Assembly (NCBI GenBank): GCA_932521035.1
Contig: OW051497.1
Coordinates: forward strand, 10,788,001-10,852,000
Source of the DNA: Oscheius dolichura
Taxonomy: Eukaryota > Nematoda > Chromadorea > Rhabditida > Rhabditidae
DNA length: 64,000 bases
Reading direction: 5' to 3'
Of this stretch, positions 1 through 12,100 are shown one piece after another; the first letter of the stretch is position 1, and each line of letters begins with the position of its first letter. The position numbers and the translations under genes are program-made. Below the pieces are notes generated by a model. That model made no database searches, was not told where the DNA came from, and worked only from the letters and a program-made list of their open reading frames with translations.

Positions 1-226
1 TGACATCATGAAGTCGTTGACGGTTAGCGGGCAACTTCAGCGAGCTATGAAACGCTGTGAAGACGTTGGCGGTCTCATGGACCAGGTAGACTACCTTTTA
101 GTTTTCGATTTCGGCAATTCATTTATTCAGAATCCCCTGATCGTCCTCGGCCAACTGAATCAGTTGATAGGAGGAGAGATGGCCCAGGGCTTATTTAACA
201 ATTTCCTCACAGGCAAGCCTACCTAA
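1..226 (+). CDS. C-terminal exon of an unidentified protein (5' truncated)
   Basis: An open frame runs in from the left edge (the frame is open at base 2) to a TAA at 224-226, about 74 residues. An ATG at position 8 lies in the frame but is probably internal. The peptide is mostly helical and hydrophobic, with a segment around VDYLLVFDFGNSF, and ends LTGKPT. I do not recognise the family. AT-rich sequence with AATAAA-like motifs (around 270) follows, consistent with a 3' UTR. It converges on the mL39 gene, whose stop is at 371-373, so the two 3' ends face each other across about 145 bp. It could also be a chance ORF, but length, composition and the following poly(A)-like signal favour a real terminal exon. 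Confidence 0.45.
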   Translation, partial: DIMKSLTVSGQLQRAMKRCEDVGGLMDQVDYLLVFDFGNSFIQNPLIVLGQLNQLIGGEMAQGLFNNFLTGKPT

Positions 227-370
227 TGATCTCAATCACACTTTCCTCTATTTGTCTTTGCTATTTGTAAATAAATTAATAGAACATTAATTTAAAAATC
301 AATTCATCTGTAACAAAAACAGAAATAACAAGTTTCTATAAGAAACAAAATCTATAACTAAATACCGGCA

Positions 371-1572
371 TTACATAATAAATTCCTTTCGAGCAGTTTG
401 ACAGATGAGATCCCAATGATAAGACGTGATTTCTTGGCCGTGGGGCAGAGCAATTCCTCCAACGTTTAATAATTTCTCACAATAAGATGACTAGAATAAT
501 TATTTTTGTAAATATAGTAATAAAAGAACTTACTCCTATTAATCTGAACCTAGAAAATTGAGAAGGGCTGCTTATTACTGGACCGTCGAGCTCACAAACG
601 AAGTTATTTAATTTACACAACTGAAGTCTGAAAGGTTTCCAGTTTAATTTAAAATTTGTCGATTTACCCTGGTTCTAGTCCATATTCCATTGCAACAGAT
701 TCCGGAACCGTTATAGAGTCGAAAGTAGTAGGCGACTGTATGAGATCATGGGCTCTTGACTGGATTGCTTTCAAACTCTCAAGAAACATGTAAGTAAAAA
801 AGTGGGTTGAGCTCATTTCTACCTCGGGAATCTCACCGATAACATTGTCGACAGAAGCTGAGAAATACAGTGCTTTTACTGAAATTGGCAACTAAATAAT
901 AGACAAGCTGACCAACCCGGCTCAAAATTTGCTTTGGCATTATGTCCAGGGAAGCATTCGTCCAAAATTGCAGCTGTGACAACTGATGCTGATCTCCAAA
1001 ACGCCTGAAAATGAAGGTAACCAAATTGAAAATAACAAGAAGGAAAAATTACCTGGTTAACTAAACTGGCTTTATGACTATTAGGAGTGTTGAATCGGAT
1101 GAATTCCACTTCACAAGATTGGTCAAAACGAGTAACTGGACTAACAGTTTCCACAGTCCCCGAAGGATAGGTTAGAACAGCAAGAGCAGCACTTTTAGCC
1201 AAAGAAGAGGATATATCTATAAACGCAAATAAATAAATCCTATTTTGTTATTATAAAAATTACGTTTAGCGCAGCTCAGTGGTGTTGATGTGTGCCGGTT
1301 CATAACGCATTCCCTCTTTTTTCCATCGGGTGTCACGACAGTTACGGTGATTTTATCCACTAGTTTTCCCTTTCCATGGATCCTTGCTGTCAAATCTTCA
1401 AAAAGATCAAGCGAGATTGTGGGCTCTAAAAGAATGAATAAAACAATTACGGAGTTATCCCACTGGCAATAGGTTCAGGGACGGATTCAGGCGGTGCTGA
1501 AGATGTGGCCACCTTTGAAGAGGCGAAGCGTCTTGTCAAAGGAGTCCTTACCCTAGTGAGAGCTCTCAACAT
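371..1572 (-). CDS. mrpl-39: Mitochondrial large-subunit ribosomal protein mL39 (MRPL39)
   Basis: A seven-exon gene encoding about 316 residues, close to the animal mL39 length. It is a structural protein of the mitochondrial large ribosomal subunit, related to the N-terminal part of threonyl-tRNA synthetase. The first exon (ATG at 1572-1570) is Arg/Ser-rich like a mitochondrial presequence. Next come the TGS-like block ending STPLSCAK, a CEVEFIRF strand, QAFWRSA (as in animal mL39 NKAYWRS), a RAHDLI helix and a C-terminal ELDGPVISSP / VGGIALP block; these match the animal mL39 order that I recall. Exon joins keep frame throughout; introns are about 38-50 nt. The intron between 1460 and 1430 and the one near 885-920 each have a weak donor, chosen because they keep phase and give 38 nt. 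TTTTCAG lies one base before the ATG, typical of a spliced-leader acceptor. It converges on the partial gene at the left edge. Confidence 0.85.
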
Positions 1573-1624
1573 TCTGAAAATAAATAAATAAGTTGCCTAA
1601 AGATTACGGAATTTAAAATAAGGT

Positions 1625-1700
1625 GCAATGAGGGGCGGCTCAATGGGAAGAGCACTGCCCGGCGTTTAACCCGTGCTACGTGACGCGAGCTCCTCCCCTA
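1625..1700 (+). other. Degenerate tRNA-like / SINE-like sequence
   Basis: The stretch begins GGGGCGGCTCAATGGGAAG and shows a perfect 4-bp D-arm-like stem (GCTC...GAGC). About 40 nt later comes GACGCGAGCTCC, reminiscent of a damaged B box. The acceptor stem and anticodon arm do not pair properly, so this is at best a decayed tRNA or tRNA-derived repeat. It sits between the divergent mL39 and GalNAc-transferase genes. Confidence 0.2.
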
Positions 1701-1945
1701 CGTAGGCCATGTTGGATTTCGGAGAACAATGACAACGAGTATCGCTTGCTTACTCCTCATTGATTTTCCTGTTCATTAATGACTGTCTGTATCTTCGCTT
1801 TCTCTTCAGAGATACTTCTAATCCACATTGTTCTCTTTTGTACTAACTCGTCTGTCTTTTCTTCTCGTCATTTCTTATGTTCAAATTTCCAGGCAACGTG
1901 TATTCAATAAAAGCAGTCCTCACAGCGGGTGCCATCATTTAAACC

Positions 1946-4254
1946 ATGTCGTGGAAAAGGAAACAACTAGAATTGGAGAGATTTTGCAGGCAGAAGTGAG
2001 CTTTCCCTGACCATCTTTGTTTGTACAACCCCTTCTTAAGAGGTGTTCGGTTCGCAGCCTTCGCCGCCTGCTTGTTCCTCTTGATATTCGGCGTTTCGCA
2101 CCTATCCGGAAGTAACGTAAGTACTTTACCCGTCCCTGAGATTTTTTTTTCCTTTTTAGAGTGTCCGTACAGAATCTTTCGACACAAATGACAACCACGC
2201 AGATGCCTGGCAGAATACCAAGTTGGCTGGTGACCAAGATCCCAACACTGTGTTCAGCGAAGACAGGCTGGGTAACTATGAACCGAAAGAACCTGAAGTG
2301 GCCAGCAATCAACCAGGTTTGATTTACCCTTTTTATGGAAGCACGATCGCCATGTTCAGGAGAAGGAGGGAAGCCTATCCGTGTCACCGATCCCGAAGGA
2401 TTGCAAGCCTCAAGGAAGGCTGAAAGCGAATTTGGATTCAACACCTACGTCAGTGACATGATCTCCATGAACAGAACCGTTCCCGACATTCGGATGCCAG
2501 AGTATGGTTTTTATTTTCCGGAAATATATTTCTATAGGTGTAAACACTGGGACTATCCTGAAACCCTTCCAACAGTCTCCGTAGTTGTCGTGTTCCATAA
2601 CGAAGGATGGACTCCTCTTCTGAGAACCGTTCACTCTGTCTTCCTTCGGTCTCCGCCAGAGCTTTTGAAAGAAGTCGTAATGGTTGACGACTACTCGGCC
2701 AAAGGTAGAATAAACATACTATTTTGACTTTAAAAAATCCTTACAGAGCATTTGAAAGAGAAATTGGACAAGTACATTACTCGCTTTAATGGGAAAGTCA
2801 AATTGGTTAGAACCGAAGACCGTGAAGGATTGATTCGAGCCAGGACCATTGGAGCTAAACACGCTACCGCCGATGTTGTCATCTTCTTGGATGCTCATTG
2901 TGAAGTGAACACTAACTGGCTGCCTCCCCTACTTGCTCCTATCAAATACAACAGGTTTTGATGTATTCTTCTATAGAAACATTTTTATTTAGGAGAGTAA
3001 TGACCGTTCCTGTCATCGACGGAATCGACTCCAACACCTGGGAATACAGAAGCGTATACGGGCAGTCCGATCGCCACTTCTCTGGTATTTTCGAGTGGGG
3101 TCTCCTCTACAAAGAGACGGCCATCACGGCTAAGGAAAAGAACAGCCGAGCTAAAAGCTCTATGCCTTTCAGGTATGTATGGGTCTCCTTAATTGGCAGC
3201 AGGCAGATGCTTCTCGTGTGAAACAACACAGCAATTTTCATACATACAAAGATGGCCTTGACCTAATGCACTTTCAGATCTCCGACCCATGCCGGCGGAT
3301 TATTCGCCATTGATCGGAAGTGGTTTGCTGAATTGGGATTCTACGATGATGGACTTCAAATTTGGGGCGGGGAGCAGTATGAACTCAGTTTCAAGGTAAT
3401 TTGGCATCTTTTTGTTATATTTTTAATTTGAAGATTTGGCAATGTGGAGGAGGAATTCTCTTCGTGCCCTGTTCTCATGTTGGACACGTCTACCGCTCTC
3501 ATATGCCTTACACATTTGGAAAACTTTCCGGAAAACCTGTTATCTCTACCGTAAGAAAGTTTGGCAACAACTCTATAAGATGTTTTAGAATATGATGAGA
3601 GTAATCAAGACCTGGATGGGAGATTATGAAAAGTACTACTTTATCCGCGAGCCTCAAGCTCAGAAGGTGGATCCGGGCGATCTGACAGCTCAGGTTGCCC
3701 TGAAGGAGCGACTTCAGTGCAAGGACTTCCATTGGTCGGTGCTGTCTCTTTGTTTTATACTTTCTTTGAATTTACAGGTACATGGAGAACGTTGCCTACG
3801 ACGTCTTGACCAGCTTTCCCCTCCTTCCTAACAATGACGTTTGGGGAGAGGCCAGAAATACCCACACTGGAAAATGCCTCGACAGAATGGGTGGAATTCC
3901 TGGACCCTTGGGAGCCAGTGGCTGTCACGGCTATGGAGGAAACCAACTACTGAGATTGAATACCGAGGGGCAGTTTGCTCAAGGAGAATGGTGCCTGACA
4001 CCTAGGGGGAACAAGATCCAGGCTGATCACTGCGTCAAGGGAACTGTAGACGGACCCTTTACGTATGACAAGGTATACTTTTTCATTGTTTATTAGCCAA
4101 AGCAACATGTTTATAGGATACTGCTCAAATAATGACAAAGACCCGTAAATGCATCACTGTGAACGGCAGGGATGAACAGGTCACATTGGAACGTTGTGAT
4201 GCCGCCAACCTATTCCAGAAGTTCCTCTGGAAAGAATTCTTCCAAGCCTCCTAG
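1946..4254 (+). CDS. gly-7: Polypeptide N-acetylgalactosaminyltransferase, GALNT7/GLY-7-like
   Basis: Twelve exons (1946-1995, 2041-2116, 2160-2316, 2360-2501, 2538-2704, 2747-2954, 2993-3172, 3278-3395, 3434-3550, 3589-3734, 3778-4072, 4117-4254) join to 597 residues, the normal size for this Golgi enzyme. It transfers GalNAc from UDP-GalNAc to Ser/Thr, starting mucin-type O-glycans. The N-terminus has a short basic cytosolic tail (MSWKRKQ) and a transmembrane anchor, so type II topology. GT-A domain marks are visible: [28 protein letters not shown] (the metal-binding DxH), [11 protein letters not shown] and IWQCGG. A C-terminal ricin-B lectin domain (residues about 480-597) carries CLDRMGG and QADHC repeats. 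The resemblance to vertebrate GALNT7/GALNT10 (KEHLKEKL) makes gly-7 the likely orthologue, but I could not test this. The first intron acceptor is the unusual CTTAAG. A poly(A)-like AATAAA lies near 4538. Confidence 0.9.
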
Positions 4255-5536
4255 ATCTCCTTTCCCGTTTCCAATTAAAACATTTGTCAACTTCGGGTTC
4301 TCGCATAGTACCGACTTGAAAACAACCTCTCTCTAGTCCCTTTTGCACTACTGTTTTACTGTTTCTGAACACTTTCTTTACATCACATTTACGATATTTA
4401 TGGGTTGTGATTGGGTACGTCTTGTGATATAATCTAATGCTCGCTGATGTATGTGTCTTATTCCTTTCTCTTATGCTTGTATTGCTTTCTTCCAAGTTCA
4501 TTCAGTTTTCAGTATGCCTCAACATTTTGAAAACATCAATAAATTGAATAAATTAATTACATACCGTATCCCTTTTTTAACCCCCCTTTTGTTTTTTCAA
4601 GTCTATTAAAATTCCAGATACCACTAGAAAGTGTTCTGCTTGTTCTACGCTGTTTTAATTGCTGAGGGAGCGCCACGTTTCGTCATTTTCATCATGTTGT
4701 GTCTACCGCTTTGTGGAATCAACAGTACAGTTTAAATGAATACGAATTTCAATCTCCTGCAGGTTTAAATGTCGAGATGTCAAGTATTAAATGAGGGAAA
4801 AGAATGGAATGATGAGTAGGTCCAAGATCGAACACATTTGAAGATGCTACGTACTTTAACACCACACAACAAGGGTAAGTTCCAAAGTTCGTCCTTCACG
4901 AAGACATGTTTACCCTGTGTCTTTATCTTATATTCTGTGTGATAATGCCTGTTCAAACGATTTTTTTCTGCATCCTTTTTACAGCTATTGATAAACTTGG
5001 ACAAGTAGCAACGTCCTCCTGCTAGATTTTAATCAGAGCCCAGCCTCATCAATTAGTTTTTGAGCCCACAATCTCCGACCTCGCGAGGGTCCATCGGCCC
5101 CGCTCTGCGGTGTAACTTCTCATCTTATCTGACTACGGGATGGTCTTGTTTTTCTCATCTTCCCCCCGTTCACTATGTGATTTGTTTATGTTCTTTACTA
5201 TCACATGTAGCGTACTTTCGATTTTACAGTGACAAACACACACGCAACCGGGAGCAAGGAATGATTGAAGGAAACGTGTTGTCAAGCACGCTGGTCAAGA
5301 TATGGCGCCGCCTGTTTGCAATCCGGAGGGCAACTAGTTCCCTCTTCCCCTTTTACACAATTTATAATCTGTTATGCATCTTTTTTCCCTTTTAAAATAG
5401 ATTGTTATGCGCAATATTGAACAAGACTCGCTTTTCTCAGCACCTCGCGTCGCTTTTGTTTACTGACGGATTCTTGTTTTGATCGGACTCTAACCCTCAG
5501 TGTTTTCTATCTTTTTACTTCATTTATTCTAGAGAT
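4255..5536. other. 3' UTR and intergenic region, no gene seen
   Basis: The first 300 nt look like the 3' UTR of the GalNAc-transferase, with AATAAATTGAATAAATTAAT near 4538-4556. The rest is AT-rich with scattered short ORFs lacking splice or codon support. At 5512-5532 a pyrimidine-rich tract ends in TTCTAG four bases before the DGAT1 ATG and is a likely spliced-leader acceptor. Confidence 0.5.
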
Positions 5537-7293
5537 ATGGTAGAAGCAGGACGACTACGGCAGCGGAAAATCTCTCAAGATTCTGTTATTAGTCGAGGCT
5601 CCAACTCTTCCAATGGACTAGATAAAATTGATAAATCAGCACTTCTCAAAGGGTAAGTGTTTTGTTTGCGTCGTTAATTATTGATTTATCTCAGGCCCTC
5701 AGAAAAAGTAGTTCATAGAGCACAGGATTCACTGTTCAGTTCCAGCTCAGGATGGACGAATTATCGAGGTTTCTTCAATCTAGCTATGCTTTTATTGGTA
5801 TGCCCTATTTAGATATTTTTTTAAAAAGTACCTTTCCTTTTTAGGTAGTGTCAAATGGGAGAGTAGCTCTTGAGAATATAATAAAATATGGCATACTGGT
5901 CTCTCCCCTGACATGGATTAGTTTCTTTCTAACTGATCTCTCTCTATGGAATTGGCCTAACTTGGCTCTTGTTGTTGGATCAAATATTACTATTTTTATA
6001 GTTTTTGCTACTGAAAAAATCTTACGTAATTAGTTCTCCCTTTTCTACAAATCCACCGAATTTTAGAGAAAGGCTATCTAGGAGAATATTTCGCCGGAGT
6101 GTTCTACCCCACCCTCATCTGTACCCATTTGACTATTCCTGCTGTTATTACTCTATATCTTCGAGTAAGTAGATCATTTATTATTTTTATAATTCTTCCA
6201 GGGAAATCCAATTTATGCTGTAGGTGCGCTAGGAATTTTTGTTGTAGAGGCATTGAAAATGGTCTCATATGTCCATGTAAACTACTGGGGGAGATGTGCC
6301 CGCCGTGAAAATGGAGCCAAGAAGGAGAAACTAACAACTCAGGAAGTTAAAGATGTATGTTTTTCTTTGTAAATATTTAATATATTCTTTTCTTTCAGTT
6401 ATATGTGATGTCTTCTCTCTATCCGTCCAATTTGACCATTACTAACCTGTACTACTTCATGCTGGCTCCTACTCTCTGCTATGAGATGCGTTTCCCCCGA
6501 ACGGCCAGAAGACGAAAGAGCTTTATCATCAAGCGAGCTGTGGAATTGATCTTCCTCACGTTCCTGATCGCTGCTCTTATCCAGCAGTGGATAATCCCTA
6601 CCGTTAGGAACAGTATGGCTCCTTTGAGCGAGATGGAAGTAACTAAGTTGGTTTCTAAAGATTTCTGTTAGTTTTCTTTTATTTTCAGAGTAGTTGAGCG
6701 TCTTTTGAAGTTAGCGATTCCCAATATCTTCATTTGGTTAATCTTCTTCTATACCCTGTTCCATTCTGCTCTCAACTTCTTGGCGGAACTTTTCCTCTTT
6801 GCTGATCGCGAATTCTATCGGTTAGTTTTGATTCTCTGCCTATTAATTCCAATTTTTAGGGACTTCTGGAATTCCGAAACGATTTCTTACTTCTGGAAGA
6901 CCTGGAACATCCCTGTCCATCGTTGGGCAGTACGACATGTCTATGCTCCCATGATGAGAAACAACTACAGCAAGAGCAGCGCCATGATCGCGGTCTTCTT
7001 CATTTCTGCCTTCTTCCATGAATATCTGGTTCGTTAGCTAGCTCTCATCTCATTTTTCGTTAAATTTCCAGGTCTCAGTTCCCTTATCCATGTTCCGCCT
7101 CTGGGCGTATTACGGGATGATGGCCCAGATACCGCTATCCTTCTTGACAGACTACATAATCAAAGGAGGACGTGCTGGAAACGTTGTCGTCTGGCTCTCC
7201 CTCATAGTCGGTCAACCGCTAGCCATTCTGATGTATGTTCACGACTGGTACGTCATGCACTATCCTGGTCACATGCCTAATCCGGATTCTTAA
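5537..7293 (+). CDS. dgat-1: Diacylglycerol O-acyltransferase 1 (DGAT1, MBOAT family)
   Basis: Nine exons (5537-5652, 5695-5797, 5845-6025, 6067-6164, 6202-6354, 6399-6646, 6689-6820, 6860-7028, 7072-7293) join without frame conflict to 473 residues, near the usual DGAT1 length. It makes triacylglycerol from diacylglycerol and acyl-CoA in the ER membrane. A hydrophilic Ser-rich N-terminus precedes multiple membrane segments. Diagnostic motifs are [12 protein letters not shown], the acyl-CoA signature [19 protein letters not shown], and [12 protein letters not shown] with the predicted catalytic His. [10 protein letters not shown] and the C-terminal [19 protein letters not shown] are also typical of DGAT1 rather than of sterol acyltransferases. 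A likely spliced-leader acceptor (TTATTCTAG) lies four bases before the ATG. It converges on the patched-related gene, with 135 bp between stop codons. Confidence 0.93.
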
Positions 7294-7428
7294 ATTCGTC
7301 TTTTTATGTATTTCGTTGCTCACTGTAAGTGCTACATAACTACATACGAGTGTCTCAGACTTTATTGTATATTATTCTATTATACACAGATAAATTGAAA
7401 TGGAAGTTACCGGTACTTGGAGGGAACA

Positions 7429-10400
7429 TTATGACTTGTCTGGGGTTATGACCTTATTTACAATAGAGGAAGACGCGGGGATGTGACTTTCATTCGCTTC
7501 TTCGTGGTGTTCTTTATCTTTAATTGTGTAGACTGGTGGGTCTTCACTCTCTTCGGATTTTGACATCTTGACAACTTTGTTCAATTGACTGCTACAGGTG
7601 AAGGAAACTTTCATCGGTTCCTTCTTGTGTCTGGTTTGGGGAATAATGATCATAAGGACGATAGGGAGGAACAGGAGGCCATGGATCATGGAGAACGAAA
7701 TGACTAGGAAGACAGTTTTGAAGAAGATTAATACAATATAGGCGTCTACAAGAACCAGAACCATTATCCCAATCAGTGTGGATGACGCTCCCTAAAGGAT
7801 TCCTGTGACTGCATACCCCTTCATACCATAAATACAGGCCATCCAAGAGTCTCGAGAGCCTGAACCGCTCGATCATGTGCAGTTCCATATGCTTGACTAT
7901 AAGCGTAAGCAATATGAGCCGAGAGATCAACAGCAAATCCAATACACATGATAACCTGATAAGACAGCAATCAACAGTCATTACTTTCTCACCGTAATCA
8001 TAGATACGCTGTCAAGGTTAACTCCCCAAAAAGTCATGAACCCGAGAACGCCTGAACGGCTCTTGCCATTGAACTATTAAACAACGCACCTAAATTGATA
8101 GATGCGATTGAAACCACAACAGAAAGGGCAGCCCTCCAGTCGGGGATCATAATGAGGGTAACGATGGCCATGGAGATAATGCCGAGGACAATATTCTGGA
8201 TGAGACTAGGCTTCAGCTCGAGATATTGGTCAGCGAATGGGTAGTACTCGTGGAAGGTGGTGATATTGAATTCCGGATACCGGGCAGAAATCTCTCTCAT
8301 GAGTTTGCAACTACAAGGATTAATTAAACTGCCTAGAGTGGGTAACCTGTTAGTATGATCCGTTGGTGTTCCATAATTCCTGAGACCCAGTTGGAAGCGG
8401 AAGGCTTTCAGTTTGTAGAACTCTTTTCCCTGGCCCCAGACCATATCCTTCTCCCAAAGACGACGACCACCGGCGATTAGAAGCCAATCCCTGCAGCGGT
8501 GATACCATTCGCTTGAGCTGAACACAACTATTATTTTAAAAGGTGAGGCGGTTACTTTTTCGGTCTAGGGAGATTCAAGTCCTTCTCTTCCATATTCAAA
8601 TGAAGGTCATAAGCTTTTAGCCAAATCATGGTTGCATTCCCATTCATTGTATACCGCGTTCCTTCAAAATCTAAATCAGCCCTGTTTTGATTTCATGTTT
8701 TGGCCTTCTACCAGCTAACATCTTGTTGATGCCGCTTCTTTGTACGGGATCAAATAAATCCGGCGGGTTATTCACAACCACTTGCATCTGAAGTCCTAAA
8801 AGGCTTTCCTTATATTCAGCTAAGAATAGCCGGCACCTTCTTGCCAGAAGGTTTCCTGGACAAGTTCGTAAAATGTGCTAAGGTAGAAGCTTTCTCGCAC
8901 AAGAAATTTAGGATTCAGTCCTTCTCTCATGTTCAAGACGCCATAGATTGCGAGTGAGGCGTAAACTATGTATAGAAGAAGAGCGCACACCTATAAGTAC
9001 AGTTACACTGTTATCAGTCAACTTACTTGTGTCGACCTTTCCAAAATAAATGGACCGATAATTTCTCTAAATAGCTTGTTTACGAACGTCTCAGCACGAT
9101 CGTTCTCAACGCCTTTCTAAGGGGATAAAGTAAAATGAAGAAGACCGCACCCACCTGCTCCTGATGATCCAATTTGTTCTCCAAGTTCTTCAAGAATACA
9201 GAAATCTTTCCCTTCGGCTTCTCTAGTGTATTATTATTCTCCTTTGCTTCCTTAGCCTTCAGTTCTTTTCCCTTTTCCCGGGAGATTGTTCCTCCTCTAA
9301 GCAGCAGAGTCCAGGTAGAGTCTGTAGTCTGTGCATCTACTGCTTTTAGACACGGCCAGCAGTGTTGCCCTTTCTCTTCTTGTTCTGCAGCCCATGCTAA
9401 CACAGGGGAGAAAAATGTCAACTAAAAATTGCTCCGGATGCTAAAAAGGCTTACCTGATAGATATAGGTGAAGATAACTTGGACGGCTGTATACAAGCAG
9501 AACATTCTCACTCCTGGTAAGGTAGTAAAGAGTCCTATACCGAATGTAACCTAGAGGGGGATTAGATGAATTCACCCTCGACTTACAGCATCTGTCACTG
9601 AAGTAATGGTAATGGCGACGGCTGCTTCGCTAAGTGTTTCGGCTACCCTCTTCTTCGGGCAGTGTTTTGGATTAGTCCTGTGCCATTCAGAACACATGAC
9701 GAAGGTGTCATCCACACCAATACCTTAAATATTAGATCGAATATTATCAGAAACAGAACTGACAGAGGATAAGGAATGGTGAGACGTTAACAATCTCGTT
9801 GTACAGTTCTCCCATCCAGAGTACTAAACCAAAAGAGGTAATGATGGCTAGAAGAGGGCACAGGAATCCAGAAAGAGCTACAAGCGGCTTGGAGCGGACC
9901 CAGTCAATTCCTATCAGTCCATTATGATGGTTGATTAGAACAATGGAAACGGAGAAGCAGAACCATCCAAGGATTGTGACCGTTGCTAAAAAAGAATCTC
10001 AAAGATAAGAAGTCAAGTTACCGGCAAATTTAGGAGTAAGCGTATCCGCGACATCTTTCAATCCCTCTGGAAGAGATTCATTATGCGTTATTCCAAATTC
10101 CAATAAATCAGAGACGGGATTCTCCTTGTCGGTCAACCAGCGGGCTAACTTCTTCCTCCAAATGTAGCTGATATTTCCAATCTGACCTTTATTAATAGAA
10201 ACTCATTGTCTTCCTACCTTTTGCTCTCTCGTGTTATATGTCAACCTAACAGCCGAAGCATAGTCAAAATGGCCTTCTTTATCAACTAAATGAGGTTGAC
10301 CAACCAGTGCTCCGAAATAAATTGGCTCCGAGCCTCTCCACCCAATTGGATAGGTTATGTTCACCTAAAGAAATCACAAAGAATTCTATGAGCTTAACCG

Positions 10401-11171
10401 ACCTCCTGGTTGATAATATCGCTGGCAAGTTCCGCAAATGCGCCAGAGAAATTGCCCCATCTGGTCTTTGGCATGAGCATAGTTAGATGGTCATTCAAGT
10501 AACACGCCCAATCAAAAGTCATACAAAGATCAGTATAAGCAACCTAAAATATAATTTGTGTGGGTAGAGGAGGACGCTTCTTGCCTCAAACTCGTTCCCG
10601 TCTATCATCACTGGAACCGTTAGATTATGAATAATGTAATTATTAATCCGAGCTATCTCATCCAGATATCTTATGTTTAAGACATTCGGTCTACCGTATG
10701 TGGAATGTTTTTTGCCGGCAGCTATAATTTTCCGATTGTTTATAGCGTGGATATATTTCCTTACCAATCACATCAACATACCCATCGAGGTCATAACTTT
10801 TTCCAGGCCAGAAGCGGGTCTCGTCTAGGGGCCAATGTTGTGAGAGCACCTAGAAATTATATTATCCTATTAATAGGCATTACATACGTCTCTTTCATGT
10901 CTCCAAGGAGCTCCGGCTGGAGAAAAGACAAATTTGGGGTCTTTTGTAGTCTAAATAAGGAGATATGTTCAAATAAAAAAGTCTGCACCTGCTCATCAAT
11001 CCATAGAAATCCTAATCCGCATATTATTGTACATAAAATGGATCCTATGAATAATACCAAACGATACTGTAAAGGTGGGGTTTTATAGCGAAGATAGCGA
11101 CTTACCTTAAATATGTAGAGCCCTATTAGGTAAAAGGCTTTATGTATTTGCTCATCAAAACACCGCCCCAT
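7429..11171 (-). CDS. Patched-related (PTR / PTCHD3-like) sterol-sensing-domain transmembrane protein
   Basis: A long multi-exon minus-strand gene; the first exons are 11171-11106, 11066-10989, 10950-10888, 10849-10765 and 10721-10585. The product is an RND-type protein with two six-helix halves. The N-terminus is MGRCFDEQIHKAF followed by one helix (LVLFIGSILCTIICG), and then a large extracellular loop beginning TTKDPKFVFSP. The first half contains a sterol-sensing domain (about 10000-9550: ATVTILGWFCFS, CIGVDDTFVM, TITSVTDAVTFGIG). The second half (about 8250-7650) carries CIGFAVDLSAHIAYAY and YIVLIFFKTVFLV. These are hallmarks of nematode PTR proteins, thought to act in sterol or lipid handling, molting and trafficking. 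The first half has CIGVDD where relatives usually have GIGVDD. The intron after residue NEFE (donor near 10584) starts with GC rather than GT. The ATG overlaps the stop of an upstream gene. Confidence 0.88.
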
Positions 11172-12100
11172 TAGAAAAAGCCAGTATGAAGGAGAATAAC
11201 AGCACAGACTATCAGGATAATGCTAAGAGATGACCACACAGCGTACAGACGAACACGAATCGATCCCGAAAATCTCCGATCGCTACATTCCAGTTTCGTG
11301 GCTGCGGTTTCTTCTTGGATGATTTTGCGGGAGGATTTAAACGTCACTTCTTAGTCACCAAAAACGTTCCACGGCAGGCGGATAACCGGTAGCTTTATTC
11401 CGATTTGTGTTGCCTAGAAGATGTCAAGCGGAATGCCTTCAAAGGGCAACTTTTGAAGCTTTGTAAAAAGGACGGCTCTCTCGAGACTTTCTTTGTTATT
11501 CTGTTCTTCTGGCACTTGCTTCCAAACGCCTTGCATAATCTCTCCAGCGGACCTTCAAGTTGTCAAAAGAACCGGCAATAGAGGGGCGCCCCATTTAGTG
11601 GCCGGTTACTCGCGTGAGGCAGATGTGCTTCATGGGGTAAAGGCGCCGCCGGGATTTGCTCATTTCTTATTGTTTCGACTTGTGGCTTCCAGTTTAAAAA
11701 CACAAGCAGAGACGTCATCGATTAAAGGAGCGCCGACGGGGTCCTCAATTTTGCTGGCACCTCCTCAGTTTTGGTCTCCAAATCCCCTTGCGCCAATCTT
11801 GGAGAAGTCTCCGTAAATGATGACAAAATGAACTTTCTTCGGCTCGTCTCGCTCTGTTTTGTCCTTTTCAATTTAAAGTGAGCGAAAAGGGAGCTGACCA
11901 CCTCTCCGGTGTTGATTTGCACTCCCCCGTAGAACAGCTGATTTTTGGCATCGGCATATCCTCTCTCTCTCCCCAGCTGGCTAGTTTGCAACTCTTTCGC
12001 GCGCTGTTTCTGATGTATGACATCCATAAACAACAAGAGAAAACCTAAAACATCTTGGAAGGGCACTCCCGACTCCTTCCCCCCTTCAAAGTTTCCTAAG
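11171..12100 (-). CDS. Unassigned multi-exon gene upstream of the patched-related gene, C-terminal TM helix
   Basis: Several exon-like segments line up on the minus strand. One (12066-11935) reads PFQDVLGFLLLFMDV then QLGRERGYADAK and ends at NTGE. A 38-nt intron would join it to a block containing KKVHFVIIYGDF. Another (around 11545-11420) reads EIMQGVWKQVPEEQ and ends at IPLDIF. A last one (after an intron near 11355-11310) ends with a strongly hydrophobic helix SLSIILIVCAVILLHTGFF and TAA at 11173-11171. I could not join all parts into one model, and I do not recognise the family. The final helix suggests a tail-anchored or single-pass protein. Its TAA overlaps the ATG of the patched-related gene by one base (TAATG), which suggests co-transcription. 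The exon model should be treated as provisional. Confidence 0.4.

Noticed and set aside
5060-5395. 111-codon plus ORF upstream of DGAT1
   Set aside because: Low-complexity, no acceptor linking it to the DGAT1 start, no family resemblance.
9174-9425. Plus-strand ORF over the patched-related gene
   Set aside because: Antisense shadow of a patched-related exon.
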